Made by a program: the position numbers and the translations under genes
The notes under the pieces: model-generated
The model's database searches: none
Told to the model about the DNA's origin: nothing
The model's input: only the letters and a program-made list of their open reading frames with translations
Assembly: GCA_000507305.1 (NCBI GenBank)
Contig: DF239827.1
Coordinates: 281,325-345,324, forward strand
Source: Breviolum minutum Mf 1.05b.01
Lineage: Eukaryota > Sar > Dinophyceae > Suessiales > Symbiodiniaceae
Direction of reading: 5' to 3'
Length of the DNA: 64,000 bases
In this document: in pieces, positions 47,161-62,100 of the stretch
Layout: each line of letters starts with the position of its first letter
Position numbering within the stretch: the first letter of the stretch is position 1

Positions 47161-50100
47161 AAATGAAGGGAATGGTATAAATACGGGAAACATACCTAGT
47201 TGACGGAGAAAATCCGGCTCTTTTCACTTGTAGGTAATTGAATTGATATTAGTGTTTATACCATGGATTCTTTGGTTTCATAGATCACAGGTGCAGGATT
47301 TTGTCGATTTCCACAGGACCGGAAAGTTGAAGGTTTGAAGGTTCAAAGGGTTCAAAGGTTTCAAAGGTTCTCCAAGCCCATCCCGGAAACACCCAAAGAT
47401 TGATATAAAGGGCTTGGAAAGGTGACAAAGATTCAAATACGATGACTTGGAGTGTGTTTTTTTAGGGTTCAAATACCCGGCAGCAACTCACTGTTTGGAG
47501 AATATGTCCAATTTGCTATCGGAATCACCGTAATTGATGTTGGACTTCGCCAATTTTAGGCGTTACAAGCAGTCTTACCATCAACAAGATGTGCCTGGGT
47601 ACAGTACTTTGGGGTCAAAATACATCTCTCGGCTACCCAACAAGTAGGTAGTACATGGCGTATATACAAACCATTACAAACCAATACATGGGAGCCTTAG
47701 CCATCTATTGTCATACTGGTGTGAACATTTGGAAGGACACTGACTACATCAAGACCTTTCCATTTTTGAGATCCGGCAAACTGTTAAATCACATTGCTGT
47801 TTCGGGCTTAACCATCTACCACAACACCCCTGGCTGGCTGGCAGTTTGCCCACCTTGTAGCGAAAGAGCAGAGTCCACATCCCCAAAAAAAAAGAGACCG
47901 GAGACTTTGAGATCACAAAAATTTTGGTATGTGTTTTTGAAACAAAACTATGCTCAATCAAAAAATTATCAAAAAAAAATGTCACAAAAAGAAAAAAAAC
48001 TCTAGCCAAAATCAAGCCAGCTCAGCTGCCATGGTGGCGCGTTCTAGCGTGAAATTTTGAAAAAGTCGTTACGTCCCAGGCGTTGGAGTTTGCGCAGCCA
48101 AGGGAAGTTGGAGCAGGCTTCCGGTGAGGTAAAGGGTGGTAAGATGTGACTATTTTCCCGGGAAAATTCACGTTTTGAACCCAGCAAATGGAGGTTTGGA
48201 TCAGAATTGTTTCACTAATTGATTTTGCCACCGATACACCCAAGCCGGCCAGAAGGCACCTTGATGAACACAGATCTACCAAGCAGACGTTGGTGTGTCG
48301 AAAACAACCATGCAATAGCAACCTTAGGGGTACCCTCCCTGAAACTAACATAGTCCCTGAAAATTGATGGTTGAAAGATGACAAACCTTTTGGGAGACCA
48401 TGATTTCAGGTGCTATGTTACTTTCTGGAGGGCCAACCAAAAAAACCTGGGATAAGTTCCCGTGTGGGAATTTTGCGAGCGATGTATTTTTTGGTGGGCA
48501 ATTCGGGCCTTTGCTGCTTCCGGCGAAAACCTTTGGTGGGTAACAAAAGGACGTAAGGCCAGCGCCTCCTTTTTTTAGGAGATGCTCCATGATTGATGTG
48601 CTGTCAGTGATGGTGGAATGATTTTTCGTGACTCCTGTTACCTTCCAATATACTAGCATTGCAAACATGCTAGCATACCAATTTTCTGTCCGTACAATCT
48701 TTGTTTCCTGCTCATCAAAAGCATCCACAATGCCATAACGGGATTCATCTACACAAAAACCTGTACCCTCCCGGTCTATACAACATACTGTTGATGGTTC
48801 AGAAGTCCGGCGAGAAAACCAGTTGAGGTTGGTAGTTGAAATCCCATTATTGACGACGGGTTTTCCACATCCCAGGTGGTGATCAACAGTAGGATCGAAA
48901 CCTCAACCGCTTTCAGGACGAAGATTCGATGGCATTGCTTCAGTCAGAGCTATGAAGATGTTCGTTCGAGGACCAACTCCCAGGGAGGGATGGTTAAATG
49001 AATTGAAACACCGTGGGACCTTGGATTTGTAGGTTGGGTGATTTTTGTTACCAAAGTACCATGGTAAATCAGATTCACCATGAATTTCCCACTCTTTTTT
49101 GGGAATATGTTTCAATTTTTTGAAAACCACCTTGGGCAAATCCAAAGCAATGAAAGCAGATGGCGATGGCCACTCCCAAGGTTGATGGCGATTAGTTTTC
49201 GGGGCCATGATAAACATGGATACATATGGCAGGATACGTGGCTACTGTAGCTATCGATCCTTTCCAGGTGCTAATGTGATCCCCGTGTTTTCTTCAGGAA
49301 TGCAGTTGTTTGGAGTGCCAAGAAAAATGACGGTTTACCAGGGGAGAAGCTGTTTTTTTTTGTTTCGAGCTCCATGGGTGAATGTTGAAATTTGAAAATG
49401 ATTTGGTTTCAAAGTGTTTGAACATTATCAGATTACAATATGCCAGCAGGAAAGGGTGTCACATGACCTATATTGCAGGGGTGTTTACGACATATTTTGC
49501 AAGTTAGCATGCTGAGCTGATTAGAGGATCCTAAATTCAAATGGAATATTCAGAGAATAAGTTTTCATGTTCAACTGTTCAAATGGGATTTTTGAAAGTC
49601 TGATGGGATTTTTGATACAGAAGTTTCTAATCAGATTTTGAAAATAGGATACTGTACAAAAAGTTTCATTTGAGTTTCTGATGGGATTTGTTTTGGAAAA
49701 AAAAAAGTATCACTCCTGTATCACTTGAATGTGCTTTGCTTAATCCTCCACCAAGATGCGAGTTGGGGGATTCCGCTATGGAACAACTGAGGCAAAGTGT
49801 CTGACTTCAACCGAAGATGGGCGTTTCGCTAGTAATGTTTGTATAACGGGATGGCTTTAAAACAAGCCGGCAACATACGGAAAATTATGGAATGAGGCTT
49901 TCTTGGGATTCAAATGTGCTGGGTTGTGAAAGGGGGGAATTCAATTTTTGTTTAACCACACTGTCAAGTTAATGAAAAGACTCACATAGTACAATAACAA
50001 AAATTTGAAAAGGATCTTTGTTCAGTGCACATCAACTACCTTTGTCCATCACGGAATATCTCAAGTCAGTCTCATGCTGCAAAGTCAGTTTTCTGCGTCA

Positions 50101-53100
50101 GAAAAAAAAAACGGTCCTTGTTTCGGCTTCGGTGGTGCTGCTCGGGAGTCAGGGTGATTTCATGGGAATCTGAACTAACCAACCCCCATCAAACCTACCC
50201 CCGCCAGAAATAGGGGTTTAATAGAGCCTTATTAAGGGAGAATGGTGGCTAATAACCCCTTAAGCCCTTATTTCTGGTGGGGGTAGTTTTGATGGGGGTA
50301 GTTGGTGGGGCCACGATTGAAGATTCCCTACTTGGATCATCAGGCGGTCAGAATATCACTGGATTTGTGATCCCCAAGACATAAGGGATATTCATCACGC
50401 CAGCGAAAGTGGAGGATGCTTAAAAAGTAGTTTAAGGTCATCCTTTTTGCCTGGAAATCAGAAGGTTGAAACCAACTTTATGGGTTGTGGAATGTCGAAA
50501 TGGAATTTTAGGGACCTCCAAAAATCCATTAGTTTCCTGGCAAACTTGAAGCATTGTGTTGTTGGTTGTGTTATGTTGTGTTGCTGTTCCTACTTGTTGG
50601 AGGCAAACACCGGGTCGAAATGTGAGCAAAAGAAGATCCAGAACGAGTTGATTATGGAGGGGGTATCTGATTTTATATAATTTGTTTCAGAGAATTATTC
50701 TTCAAGTCCGCTATGGGAGCGGGTAGGTCAACCAGCACAGACTGTTGATGGTTCAGAAATCCGGCTAACCACGTCGTAAATAATCGGATTTCAACGACCT
50801 TTCCCTCAACTGGTGCTCGCACGATTTCTGCAACCGTCAACAGTAGGATGCAAAGGGCCGAATCTGAAATGAGCAATGAAAAAAGGGTCCCTGGTTGTTT
50901 AGGGTTTTTTAGGGGGGATGAAATCCTACCCAGTTCTATGGGGATTATAATAAACCATCATAAGGATCCCTATTAACCAGCTAGGATTCAATGGAATGTC
51001 AACCGGTGTTTTTTCGTGGCTTAAATGATGATTTGTGACTTGAATGTTTTATTTTTGTCCACATTTGAGCGAGGGAGCCCCGAAAGATGTGCGGCTGCCA
51101 CATAATTGTAGAACCAATGGTCGTTGATGTACTTAGCATTTTGAATGCTGGGGGGAGATGCGCAAATCAGTTGTCCGAATATCATTTGCAGAGAGTCGAA
51201 CGATTCAACCAAAAGCCCATCAGCCCATCGATCCAAAACAAGGGTTTTGTTTGATTCAGTAATGACGAGGGGTGGATAATAAATGGCTGTTTCCGAAAAT
51301 GGTGGTTTTACCCCTAAATCATCCATTTTGATAAGGTTTTCCATTGTAAAGCATCCATTTTGGGGTACCACTATTTTTGGAAACACCCAAATAAACCTTT
51401 CTTGAGCCCTTAGGCCCTTGTTGGGTGTTTGAAGGACCATGATTCTATGATTGATACTTTGAAGATAAATCGAACAGCATCCGATTTGGGATGATTTGCC
51501 CATCCAAGTGTTTTGATTTGAGATGCGTGTTCTAGGTTTTTTTGTTCCCCTTCAAAAGGTGAGTCGAGGGGTGGATAAGGTTTGTGGCGTGCTCTGCTAG
51601 GAAAGCCCGATGCATTGGCCTGAAATCGCAGTACACTAACAGAACTAAGAGAGTGCTTGGCACAAATTAACCTTTAAGAGAAGCCTCCGGAAAATGATGA
51701 AGGTCTTTTCTTGTTGGGTCGACCCACGTCGTTATTTATTACGTTGGCGGGATTAAATTCCTCTTCAAAAAGTTTGGAATTTCAAAAAACAAAATAACTT
51801 CTAAGTCTAGTTGTTTGCACCCTGCTACTTTGATGAGGATTTTATGTTTTTTTTGGTGGATTTAGGGTGACCCAAATGACTTTCCAAACAAAAATCCTAC
51901 AAAAATTTGCTGTTTTTTTTCCAGCTTCCGAGGCCAATGGAAGACGTCCAGAGGCAAACTCCCCGGTTTCGGTAGGGGGAGGTTTCAGCCCTGGAGCCAA
52001 AAGGCTCCAGCTTTTTTGGAGTTCGTGATATGTCGCTAGTGTGAAATTGGGAAAATCCGTCCTCTTTTTTAGGGTGCCTAGGATTCCGAAATTGAAAAAT
52101 TGAGTCTGAGAAAATTGCGAGCGAATAGGAATTTGTCATTCGCTTGTGCAGCAAGACTCCGTGGAATTGCATTAGGATTGTGAGGCGATGTAGTTTTTTG
52201 GTTGTATATATATGACACACATATATGCCATGTTGCCTACCTGAAACCTGAAAAAATTGGATGATTCCAGGTCTTTACTTGGGAAATGGTTGAAACCTCA
52301 CCAGACACATGCAGTTTTGTTATATAATGGCTAAAGTGGACATCGGTTATCGGTTCCAGGTCACCTTTCTAAACGCCGGCGTGTTGTCAAACACCGCCAG
52401 GGAGTGGCAAGAGCTGATGAGTGCAGCTGACATGTTTTGAAAATCATCGTTTCGGATACCAGCTTCGGAAATGAAAGGAAATCGAAAGAAACTTGGGGTA
52501 AACATTCAAAAGATTCACCAAATAATAGCCCTTTTGAAATATTTACTGTAGAACAAAAAATAAGGGGATTGAAAACTGCAAAAAAAAAACACACATCCAA
52601 ACCAAAAACGAAAACTGATGTTGACATTCGACCACGGAAGTTTGATCAAATTCAGCTGTGAAACCTCAGGTGTTTCTTTTAAAGTCCAACAAAAATCATC
52701 AGCCGAACAGCTGTTCCCAAGCTCTACACTGGCAATTGTTGAGGGGGAAGCCGAAGAGCTCCGAAAATATCCTGTGCAAAATCCCACGGGGGTTCGCATG
52801 CAAAATCACATGGGAAAAAAATCAGTTGGTTAGTTTTTTGACATCGAAACACATATCTCGGTTTGGGGAAAGGAGATGTGCTAGTGATCTAAAGGTTCGA
52901 ACTTTATAAGCATTAGTATGGGGAAATGATGGCAAATGAAGAGCTACTCCTACCAAAAGTTTCCCATACTCCGTCCTGATATGTCAGATTCGTCCTACTT
53001 TCCTCCATTGCAGGTGGATCGAAGCCTTTCAAAGTAGTGGTCAGGAGAGGGACAGAGATGGAGGGGTGGGAAGGCTAAGATGCACCCCCCGAAAACTGAC

Positions 53101-56100
53101 GGCTGGAACCTGAAAATTATGGTTTCCAAAAGGAGTCTCCTCTTGCAGGGGTCCGTTTTCAGGTTCCAACAGTTGGTTTTCATGGGGTGTACATGTTTTC
53201 CTTTTGGCAGATACGGAAGGAAACTCATGGGAAGGTGTTTTTTTTGCAAAGTATTTTTGGTTGGGAGTATGATTGCCCACCACCTTTTCGGAGTTTTCGG
53301 GGTGTCATGAGTGTGGCTGGCCTGCTAGTGGGCCATGTTCAAAACCCTGTCCGGTTCATTGAGTTACATAATTGGTCCCTACCTTGCTATATGTATCCAT
53401 TGACTGAAAACCCAAGAATATCTCCCAAGCAAGGTTTCTCCTGGCTCATGTCACAACAGTCCATCTCCCATTTTTGTGCAATAATTTCGCCCTGGTTGTT
53501 TGGTTTTTAGAGGGGGTGAAATAAATACTACCGTATTCAAAAAGTGTTGGTGTTTCAACATTACTTTGGGATCCTGTTTGTTGCTCGAAAACGGAGAGCT
53601 GTTTCATTTCAGGGTGGAAGAGCCCCAGTATTTGTAAATGAACATGGGTGGATCTCAGTTCAATCTCTCCCCATGCAAGAGAGGGGCGAAAAACTGGCAA
53701 TCATGGTTGAAGGTGTCCTCAGGTTTATTGGAACATGAACAAAAACTCCCAAGTCTAAATCTGAAAATGCCTGAACAGTTTGATGTTTGCTCGTTTTTGG
53801 GGATTGGTGAAGTGAATTCTAGTGAAAAAGCACAATCCTCCAGAGGTCGTCGAGAAAATGTGGCAGATTGGCTTATGTCTTATGTTCAATTTTGTGTTTG
53901 GAGAGTAAGACATATCTATTTACAGGGAGTAACCTTTTGATGGCACAAATCCCAGCACCACTTTGTGCCATTTAGTCGTGATCAACTATATATAGACATT
54001 TAAAAAAACCAAAGGCAATGCCTCGCCTATCATTGCCATTGTCTAAGAATCGATCAGTTCCTAGGCGGTTGGTTTCAACTATCTTTTGTTTTCACCCCTA
54101 CGTGAGGAGATGATCCAAGTTGACGAGCATATGTTTCAAATGAGTTGGTTCAACCACCAACCAACTACGTTCTCTTGTTCGTCCACCAAAAAACGGACAT
54201 GTTCGATTCATTCAGCCCTGTTTCTTACAATAGTTACAAGGTGGGCCCTCTACCAAATATAAATAGAGTTACAATCCCTATAAGTAGGGTTATACACCCA
54301 ATTACCCATGTGTAAGGCCATTTATAGGGGTTATAACTCCATTTACAACTGGTAGGGGTCCGCCTTGCATGTCAGTTATGTATTGATTAGCTGGATGCTT
54401 CCTAGGTCTGTTTTGTGCAGAAGCTAGAGAAGGAATGCCATTTCCTCATCAAACCAGATACAGGCACAGGGGTCATTATATGAGACCAACCCCAACAATG
54501 CTCCCGCAGGGAAATCCCTCAAAATGACCAGCAACACTATCCCACATGAAGTTTGATTCCCAAAAAAATATGCATTTACTGATCCCCGAGATATAGCTGA
54601 TATACCCCCGAAAAATAACAGTTTGCACCTGAAAATTGACTTTTGGAAAGGAGATTCCTATTGGAAAGCATCATTTTGGGGGGGGGGGGGGTTATGTTAG
54701 TTTTCGAGGGATGTATATCAACATTCCTATTGGAAATCCCTCAAATTTATACCTTTTAGCATCAAGTTAGATCCCCCCAAAAAAAAACACGTTCCCATTT
54801 TTATATGATCCCTCAGATGTGGGTGTTTCCTTAAATGGTGGTACCCCCATTTCACACCCCAAAATGATAGGAAAACCCATGGGTTTGTTGGGGAAACCCA
54901 CCATTTTAGGAAACTCCCTTTATACAACCAACCATGTCGGGCCCCGTGACCTCAACCTAGGAGCTTACTGCCAAAGTCTATGCCGCACGCGCCAGTGCCG
55001 ACGTGATGACGGGAGACTTTGAACAGGCGGATGTTTTTCCATGAAATTTTGGGACCTTTTAACGGATGCCATATTTTTGGTTGCTTCATGTTTATTGAGG
55101 GGGATGAAAAAGCCTACCCTTGTTTCTTTTTCTGTACTTTACCAACCTAAGCAATGTGATATGTATATATGAAATTATGAATGGGATGGTGACAAAGACC
55201 AAAAGGTGGTGAATTGATTTGTTTTGAAGGGGTTGTACTTTGCAGATCTTTGCAGGCACTACCAGTCAAACTTCTTTTGGCTGAATCTCTATTTTTTTCA
55301 GTGAAACTGAGAGATGCTGAGAGGCGCCTCCAATTGTTGCCGTTTATGGAAGTCCCCTATAAATCTATTTGGATGTGATGGGAACTTCCCAGTTTGAATC
55401 GGGTTGGTTTCATGGCATCCGCCAAAAACTCCTTTTAAAAAGTCTCAGTTTTTTTTGATGACCTCATCCAAACAGATGTATAAATTATCGAGGGAATTCC
55501 CCCTGTGTTTTATCTTTATTCCAGTGGGTTTTCCACGATGGTGACATGATGATTCAACGTGATTCAGATGATATTTGTTTGTTTGTTTGTTCTTTTTATG
55601 GAGTCCGTCAGGTTCTTGAGGGTCAAAAGGATTGGCATTTTGCGGAAGAAAAACTAATGACTGGCAAGCTGAAAAATGGATCCATGGAAGGAAATTCTCA
55701 TTTTGGAGGTTCCATGTTCGTTTTTGTAGTGTATAGCCTGCATCTATCATTGAAAACTAAATGGTCAGCAACAGAAGCAGCACAGCAACCTAAACTGATT
55801 TACTTACACCCACTTATTTCATGTCGATTATTGGCATCAAAGATTCTTCATGAGAAGATCTTTGTTACTTCTTTTCCCCCTGGAAATTGAGAGATTTTGG
55901 GACCAAATCTTAATGCTGAGATCAATTTCCCATTTGGGATGGGTTCAAAGTCTCCTATACAAAGCCCCGTGGTTGGAAAAAAAACCGAAGAATTGAGCAA
56001 TGATAAAACCCGTGTTGTTTTAGGGGATTTGTAGGGGATGAAATACTACCCAGTTATGTGGTGATTATAATAAACCAATATAAGGATCCCTGTCTTGAAA

Positions 56101-59100
56101 GAGGAACTTTTCGAATTTGAAAAAATCACTCCGAAAGACCCAAAATGGCTGGGAAATTTCAGTCCTCCCAAAAAAAAAATTAACGGCCATTCTGTCAGGT
56201 CAAAATTGCCATCCGAAGCTGATAAGCTGCATATTTCAGACTGGTTCCAAGTTTCCAGTAATTGCTGACCCAAAAGTGCGAATCAAACATCATTGCTGAT
56301 CAAACTCATTCACAATAGGAGTTCATCCTAATTTCATTTACTGTTCATCCTTGAAAGCACCGTCCGAAATTGTTCATCAAACACTGATATTTGCTCTATG
56401 TCTTTATTTCATCTACTTTTTCTACTACAGTATGTAAATCCTCCCGATGAATCACCACCGGAAAAAACAACGACAAGCTCTCCTACCAGGTAGAAGCTCG
56501 AATGCAACAAATGGAGGCAGATGGTTTGGAAATTGAAGAGGCCAGGCTTAAAGGGAGGGGGAGGTCATTTGTACAGGTCTCGGACGGGGGTCGTCAGCAC
56601 ACGTAGACGTCGTCTATCACCCTGGGGCCACAAACTCGTGTTCTGGACGACTCCGAAGCCTACTTCTTTCCTGGTGACACGAATCCCCTGAAGCCATCTG
56701 AAGCCCCTGTCCCGGGAAGTCTTAAGTCCCCCCTTGTCATCCCCCGGACTTAAAACTCTAAAGGCGTGTCTCCTTAGATCGAGTGCCTGTAATTATCCAT
56801 GACTTATCATGACCCCTGCGCAGATGACCCTCGAAGTCTTAGAAGTGCGTGCGCAGATGACCCCAGACCCTTCCGAAGGTGTCCATTTTTTTTTGTTTTG
56901 AGCCTTCTTTTTTCGAAGTCTTCTGGGAAAAGTACACGAAATCACATTCTGGTGGTGTTTACTGCATCCGTCACCTTTTTGCTTCTGATTTCAGGTTCAT
57001 GAAAACCCCACACCACACCTCACACACACTGCCCTCCTTTTTTTGGCCACCAGGATTCCTTGACGGTCTTGTTACTGGCCTACGGATATGCCAAGCCACA
57101 ACAAACTCTCTTGGCTGAGCAAATGTCCGGGAGCCCCCAGCTGGAGCGACATCAAAGATCCATGGGAATCCAAAGGTACCCCCGCCCAATGCCACTCCCC
57201 GGAGGTATATGTAAGGGATTTTTAAGGGATTATTAACCACCATTGTCCCTTAATATTCTCTTGTTTAGTTTCTTGGGGTGCCCTCAGATTCCCATGATTG
57301 AAAACGGGATGGCGGAAATCTCAAGGTCTTGACTGCAGTCTGGTGGCATGTTTTTTGTGTCAAAATGTACGTTGAGCATGGAAGGATAGACAAACATACA
57401 TGCGATATATCTATATATATACATATACACTGGTATATAAACATTTTTTGTATATATATTATACAATATATATATATACACATGTTTTAGATATGATACA
57501 CATATACAATCCTGTAACTATGTTTTGTTTTATGTAGTATCTAATCGCATGATATTGAGATAATATGTAATCATGTATTACATAGAAAGAATCCTGTATA
57601 TTGTTGTCAGAGGAGTAAAGATTTCCATGCCCCTAGGTCGTGAGTGGTCCATACAACATCTCTACAACTGACCTTGTTGGTCCCCGGTGTCAAAGTGGGC
57701 AGGTTTAAACAGCAGATGCTTCGAGGAAAAGTGCGCGCCACACGTGAAGTGCTTGAGGCCGCCCGTGAATTTTTGGTGCCAAAAATACTAAGGTCAATGA
57801 AACTTGGTGGCCTCCCTGAAGCTAACAGCGAGTTTTTACCCTGAAAATTGCTGGTTAGAAGATGAAATTTCAATTTTGGGGGGCAAAAGACCTATTTTCG
57901 GGGCGATGGAGCTTGATCGAATCTTCAATGACCACTGACACCGTGACACCAGGAGGTCTTGAATGTGGCTTTTTTTACGAATATGACCCGAAGTCGACCC
58001 AAGTTTTTCGGTGATTTGATTCGCGGTGGTTGTTGTTGGCCGATGTGGCAAGTGTTTGACCAAAGAAGTGTTAAACCCAAGCTGAAAGGAAGTCTGATTT
58101 GACTCGACTAGTGACAGGGTTTCAAAGTTGAGCTTCATCAAGTTTGCAAAAGATTGTTGACTGTCATGTGTAAATATATAACGTTGTTGTAAAGATGCAA
58201 GGGTCATTGATTTACCTATTTTTTGAGGGGATCAAACTTGATGCTAAAATGTTGCTGGTAATTTTCAAAGGGTTTCCCTGAAACATGGTGCATTGTTTGG
58301 GTGTGTTAAATCTTGTTGATGGTTCAGAAATCCTGCACCTGGGACGTACAAAACCTTTGAAATCGGGATGACAAAGGCTCAACCCGTTCGATGATCCCAA
58401 AAAGAACTCAGGCCCTTCGCTTGGCGGTGGGTGGTGCACGATGTTTGCAGCTTAGGTGCCCGGCGGCAGTTCATCAGATGGGGCTCCCTCCAAATCAACA
58501 GCCTGGGGCCCGACATTTATCAATGGAAATGGTATAGTAATCTCTCTGAAGCAAACGTTAAACTGGGATTGGATTTCTGGGCAAATTATAGCGACCTCAG
58601 CCGAGGTCACCTTAAATGGTGGTTTAGTAAGGGAATCCCTCCCAAAATCACCTTAATTCAGGTTTAGGAATTATATTAATTTGCCCAGATTGGATTCCAG
58701 AGTTCTTTTCATGGGTTCATGGTGTTTGTTTCCGCTGATTTTTAATGTTTCTTACTGAGCAACTGTCTCGTCAGTTTCTTGTTTTGGGTCTCTTTATTGT
58801 CAAGGAAGGAAGCTAGTGAAGAAAGCTGGTTCTGGGGTCAGATCACACGCTCAATCTTGTTCTTGACGATGAACATGAGATGAGGTTTTTGAACAAATGT
58901 CAACAACAATACACAACAATTGTTCAAACATCAAGATAGAATAAAGTTCTGGTGGTGTTTTCAAGCATATTTATATTGACCAGTTTTGACGAATATCTTT
59001 CAAAAGGGTTGAGACCACAACCTAGAGTTGTTGAGGAGGATTCTGGGGTCGTTGATTTTTTTCTGCGTTTTGTTACAGCAGGAGAGAGTTGCAGATTGGC

Positions 59101-62100
59101 TCGTGGCAGCCCCAGCTTTGATTTCAGATTGCAGATAGCCTCGTTGAGCCGATGTGGTGCTTGGAATGTTGGAAGGTGCTTGTGAATCATGCATCTGCCG
59201 AGTTGTTGGAGAAGATTAGTTGTGAGGTTTCTGGTATGAATTTGTGTAGTATATTAGAGAATGTGATTGATGACTTTGCTATTCAAAAATTTCTGAAATC
59301 ACCAGATGATCCGGTTTGTGAGATTTTGATCCAAAAACTGCTAGTTGGAGGTCGCTTCACCCGTTTTGAAAGACCTGCACATAGCACCATCCAACAAAAA
59401 GGGAGTCACTTGACATCAATCCCGGCCCCAAGTTCAGCACCTGTACTGCAAATCCCATAGCTTGCGCCACTTCCAGAACGACAATCTGGGTGATTTTCAC
59501 GAGATCTACACTCCCTGAAACTAACATAGCTTCTGAAAATCAATGGTTGGAAGGACAAAAATTCCTTTTGGGCACCCAATGGCACCCCATTTTCAGCCAA
59601 AAACTCGCTGTTAGTTTCAGGGAGTGTAGTTCCCTTACAACAAAACAGCCATGCCGGTCACGGGTCATTTGGACCGAGGGAAAAGAAGTCACCGCCTGGC
59701 ATCTCAGAGATGCTCAGATCAGTTGGGAGCAATTTGTTTTTCACACTGTACCCAATAGGCTAGTAGGTATTGAATTTATCCGGGATGACAACAACAAGCT
59801 ATGATTTTTTGATATTTTTGAGTGTTATGAGGGGTTCCGTTTCTTTATGCAAACAATTTTTGTTCATGGAAATGTAAATGGATCTATATTATAGATGCTT
59901 TACTAGATTGCAGATAGACGGGAACGAGGAACGGAGCTGATGGAGTATGTAATCCCTCTTAGGTAGGAACGATTTGCAGTTTCAGGTTACTACAGATTCC
60001 GTTCACCACAATACGTGTAACTTTAGACCTAGATTGCTATATAGAGCCAAAAAGTCGCGAACCAGTGAATATCATTTATATAACTATCAAAACAGTGACG
60101 ATGTGTTGTCACCAGCCCAACGGGTCATCACCGTATGTTGCGTATCAACAGGGATGCAGCCATTGACTATGCGGCCAAATCCGCTGCTGTTGCTCGGCGC
60201 GGACTTGACGAACTTGGAAGAAAATTATCTGGATGAACAGGGAAGAAATAGTTAAGGATGATTGATAGTTCAATAGTTCTGGATTAGGGTGAGATCCCCC
60301 TTAATTTCCAATTGACCTTGAAAATTTTGAAGGTCGGGAGATCAATCAAAGAAATCTATGGGATGTGAGTTTTGAGGAAAGTCGTGTGTGGATGTGAATT
60401 GAATCTTGTGGACCTCCAGTAGGAATGATTAGAATACAAGACCATGACCCAAATTTCAAGTTGCTACCTTTTTGTTCGAAAGTTGGGGGAAGCCAGATTC
60501 CCTTGCCAAAGGGCAAGATGCAGTTGGCAGCACACACTTTCCACCAATCCATGAAAAAAGGAGTAGAAAAAAAAAAACCTTCCAAAAAACTGGGCCCAAC
60601 TCTGACACATCTGCATAGGGAGCTGGTAAGGTAGCATGCATTTTTGGTTGTTCCATCGGCTCACTTTGAGCAGTCAAAACTTATGTTTGCTGAGTTGATA
60701 TAAAAGAGTATACTGACCTGAGACTGACCTGGTTGATACAGGTTATTCTAGTCCAGTATAGGAATGCCTATTTGAGCAACCAGGAGTTCGCGGGATAGGA
60801 TTTAGCCGTTGTTTTTCTATGGTGGCAACTTACCCCTTTTCCAATCCCAATGATGCGTAAACGGTCGTTGTCGTTTCACCCGCATGTCCTTTGTTTTCCT
60901 TTGAAACGGTCAGTTCCCCTCTCAACAAATGTAGGGATAGAGAAGCAGAAAACCAACCCAAAAAAAGAACGACAAACAACCAAACAACTAAGTGATCAAC
61001 CAAACAAACACAGAAAACATCAGAAAACGAATCCTGAATCTTGTCACCTCCTTTGCCCAGCTGAAAGTGAAAAATCTTCTGTGATCTAAGGGCAAGAACC
61101 GGAAGCCCAAGGGCAGAAGTATCAGCCACAGATCACGGTGGAGTGTTGCTGCCGGTGCCTAGTGATAAGGATCTCAAAGGGCTTTTAAGACAGTGAGACA
61201 ACATGGGTTCAAACCTAGTGCACATACGTGAATATCAAGGAGGCCTGATGCACGATGCATCTTGAAGAGATTGTCGTTGGAGGACCTAAAACCTCCAGAT
61301 ACTAGCTGAGGTGATGCATCTTCCACAACCATCTTTATAAACAAGTTCTTGGGCGTTTGTCAGTCCGATTATATACAAAGTTCAAATGATCATGCAATTT
61401 TGTGATCTTTGGCAAACATGGCAAATTCATCCAAGCACATTGTGGACCGTTGCTTTAATTCTAAGGCCGAATCTGGAAGAGTTTTCTTCCTCCAGATCCG
61501 CCAGCCAAGCGCTTGAAGTGGGAGTAGCTGTCTGTAAGTTTCAAGGGATTTTCGAGGTGGTTTCGAAAAACTGTATTTAGGGGTGGCTGTTTCAAACAAT
61601 TGTTTGCCCTTGCTTGGGCATGATGCAATCTGACGCTTTCACATTTTCCATCGATTTTTATGGTCCAACAATAAGATTTCGGTCATTGAGTGGTTCCAAA
61701 ACCACCGAGATGTCCCTTCGAAAATCGGAGCAACTCAGCTGTCTCTCCACAAAAAAAACATGGGACGGCTGTGGAACTTCGGCGGGCGATGTTGCTGAAG
61801 TGTCGTGATTTTTTTTTCGGATGGGGAAATTTCAAGGTTTCCAGCATGTTTGCATATTTTTGCAGCAGGGAAACGTGGATTTGAAATTTGGAGACAATCT
61901 GAGATGCTCATAGGACTAAAAAAAAACCATTGCCTGCATGGAAAGTCGAGAGAATTCATTCCAAAGAATCTAAGCAGGTTAAAACAAACATCAAACGGAC
62001 CAAGTGTTTTTTTCCATTCTTTTCATCAATCCGCCGGAACTGTGGCAATTCATGATGTTCTCTCTTCATTTTCTAGGCGGTGGTTTCAAATATGTTTTAT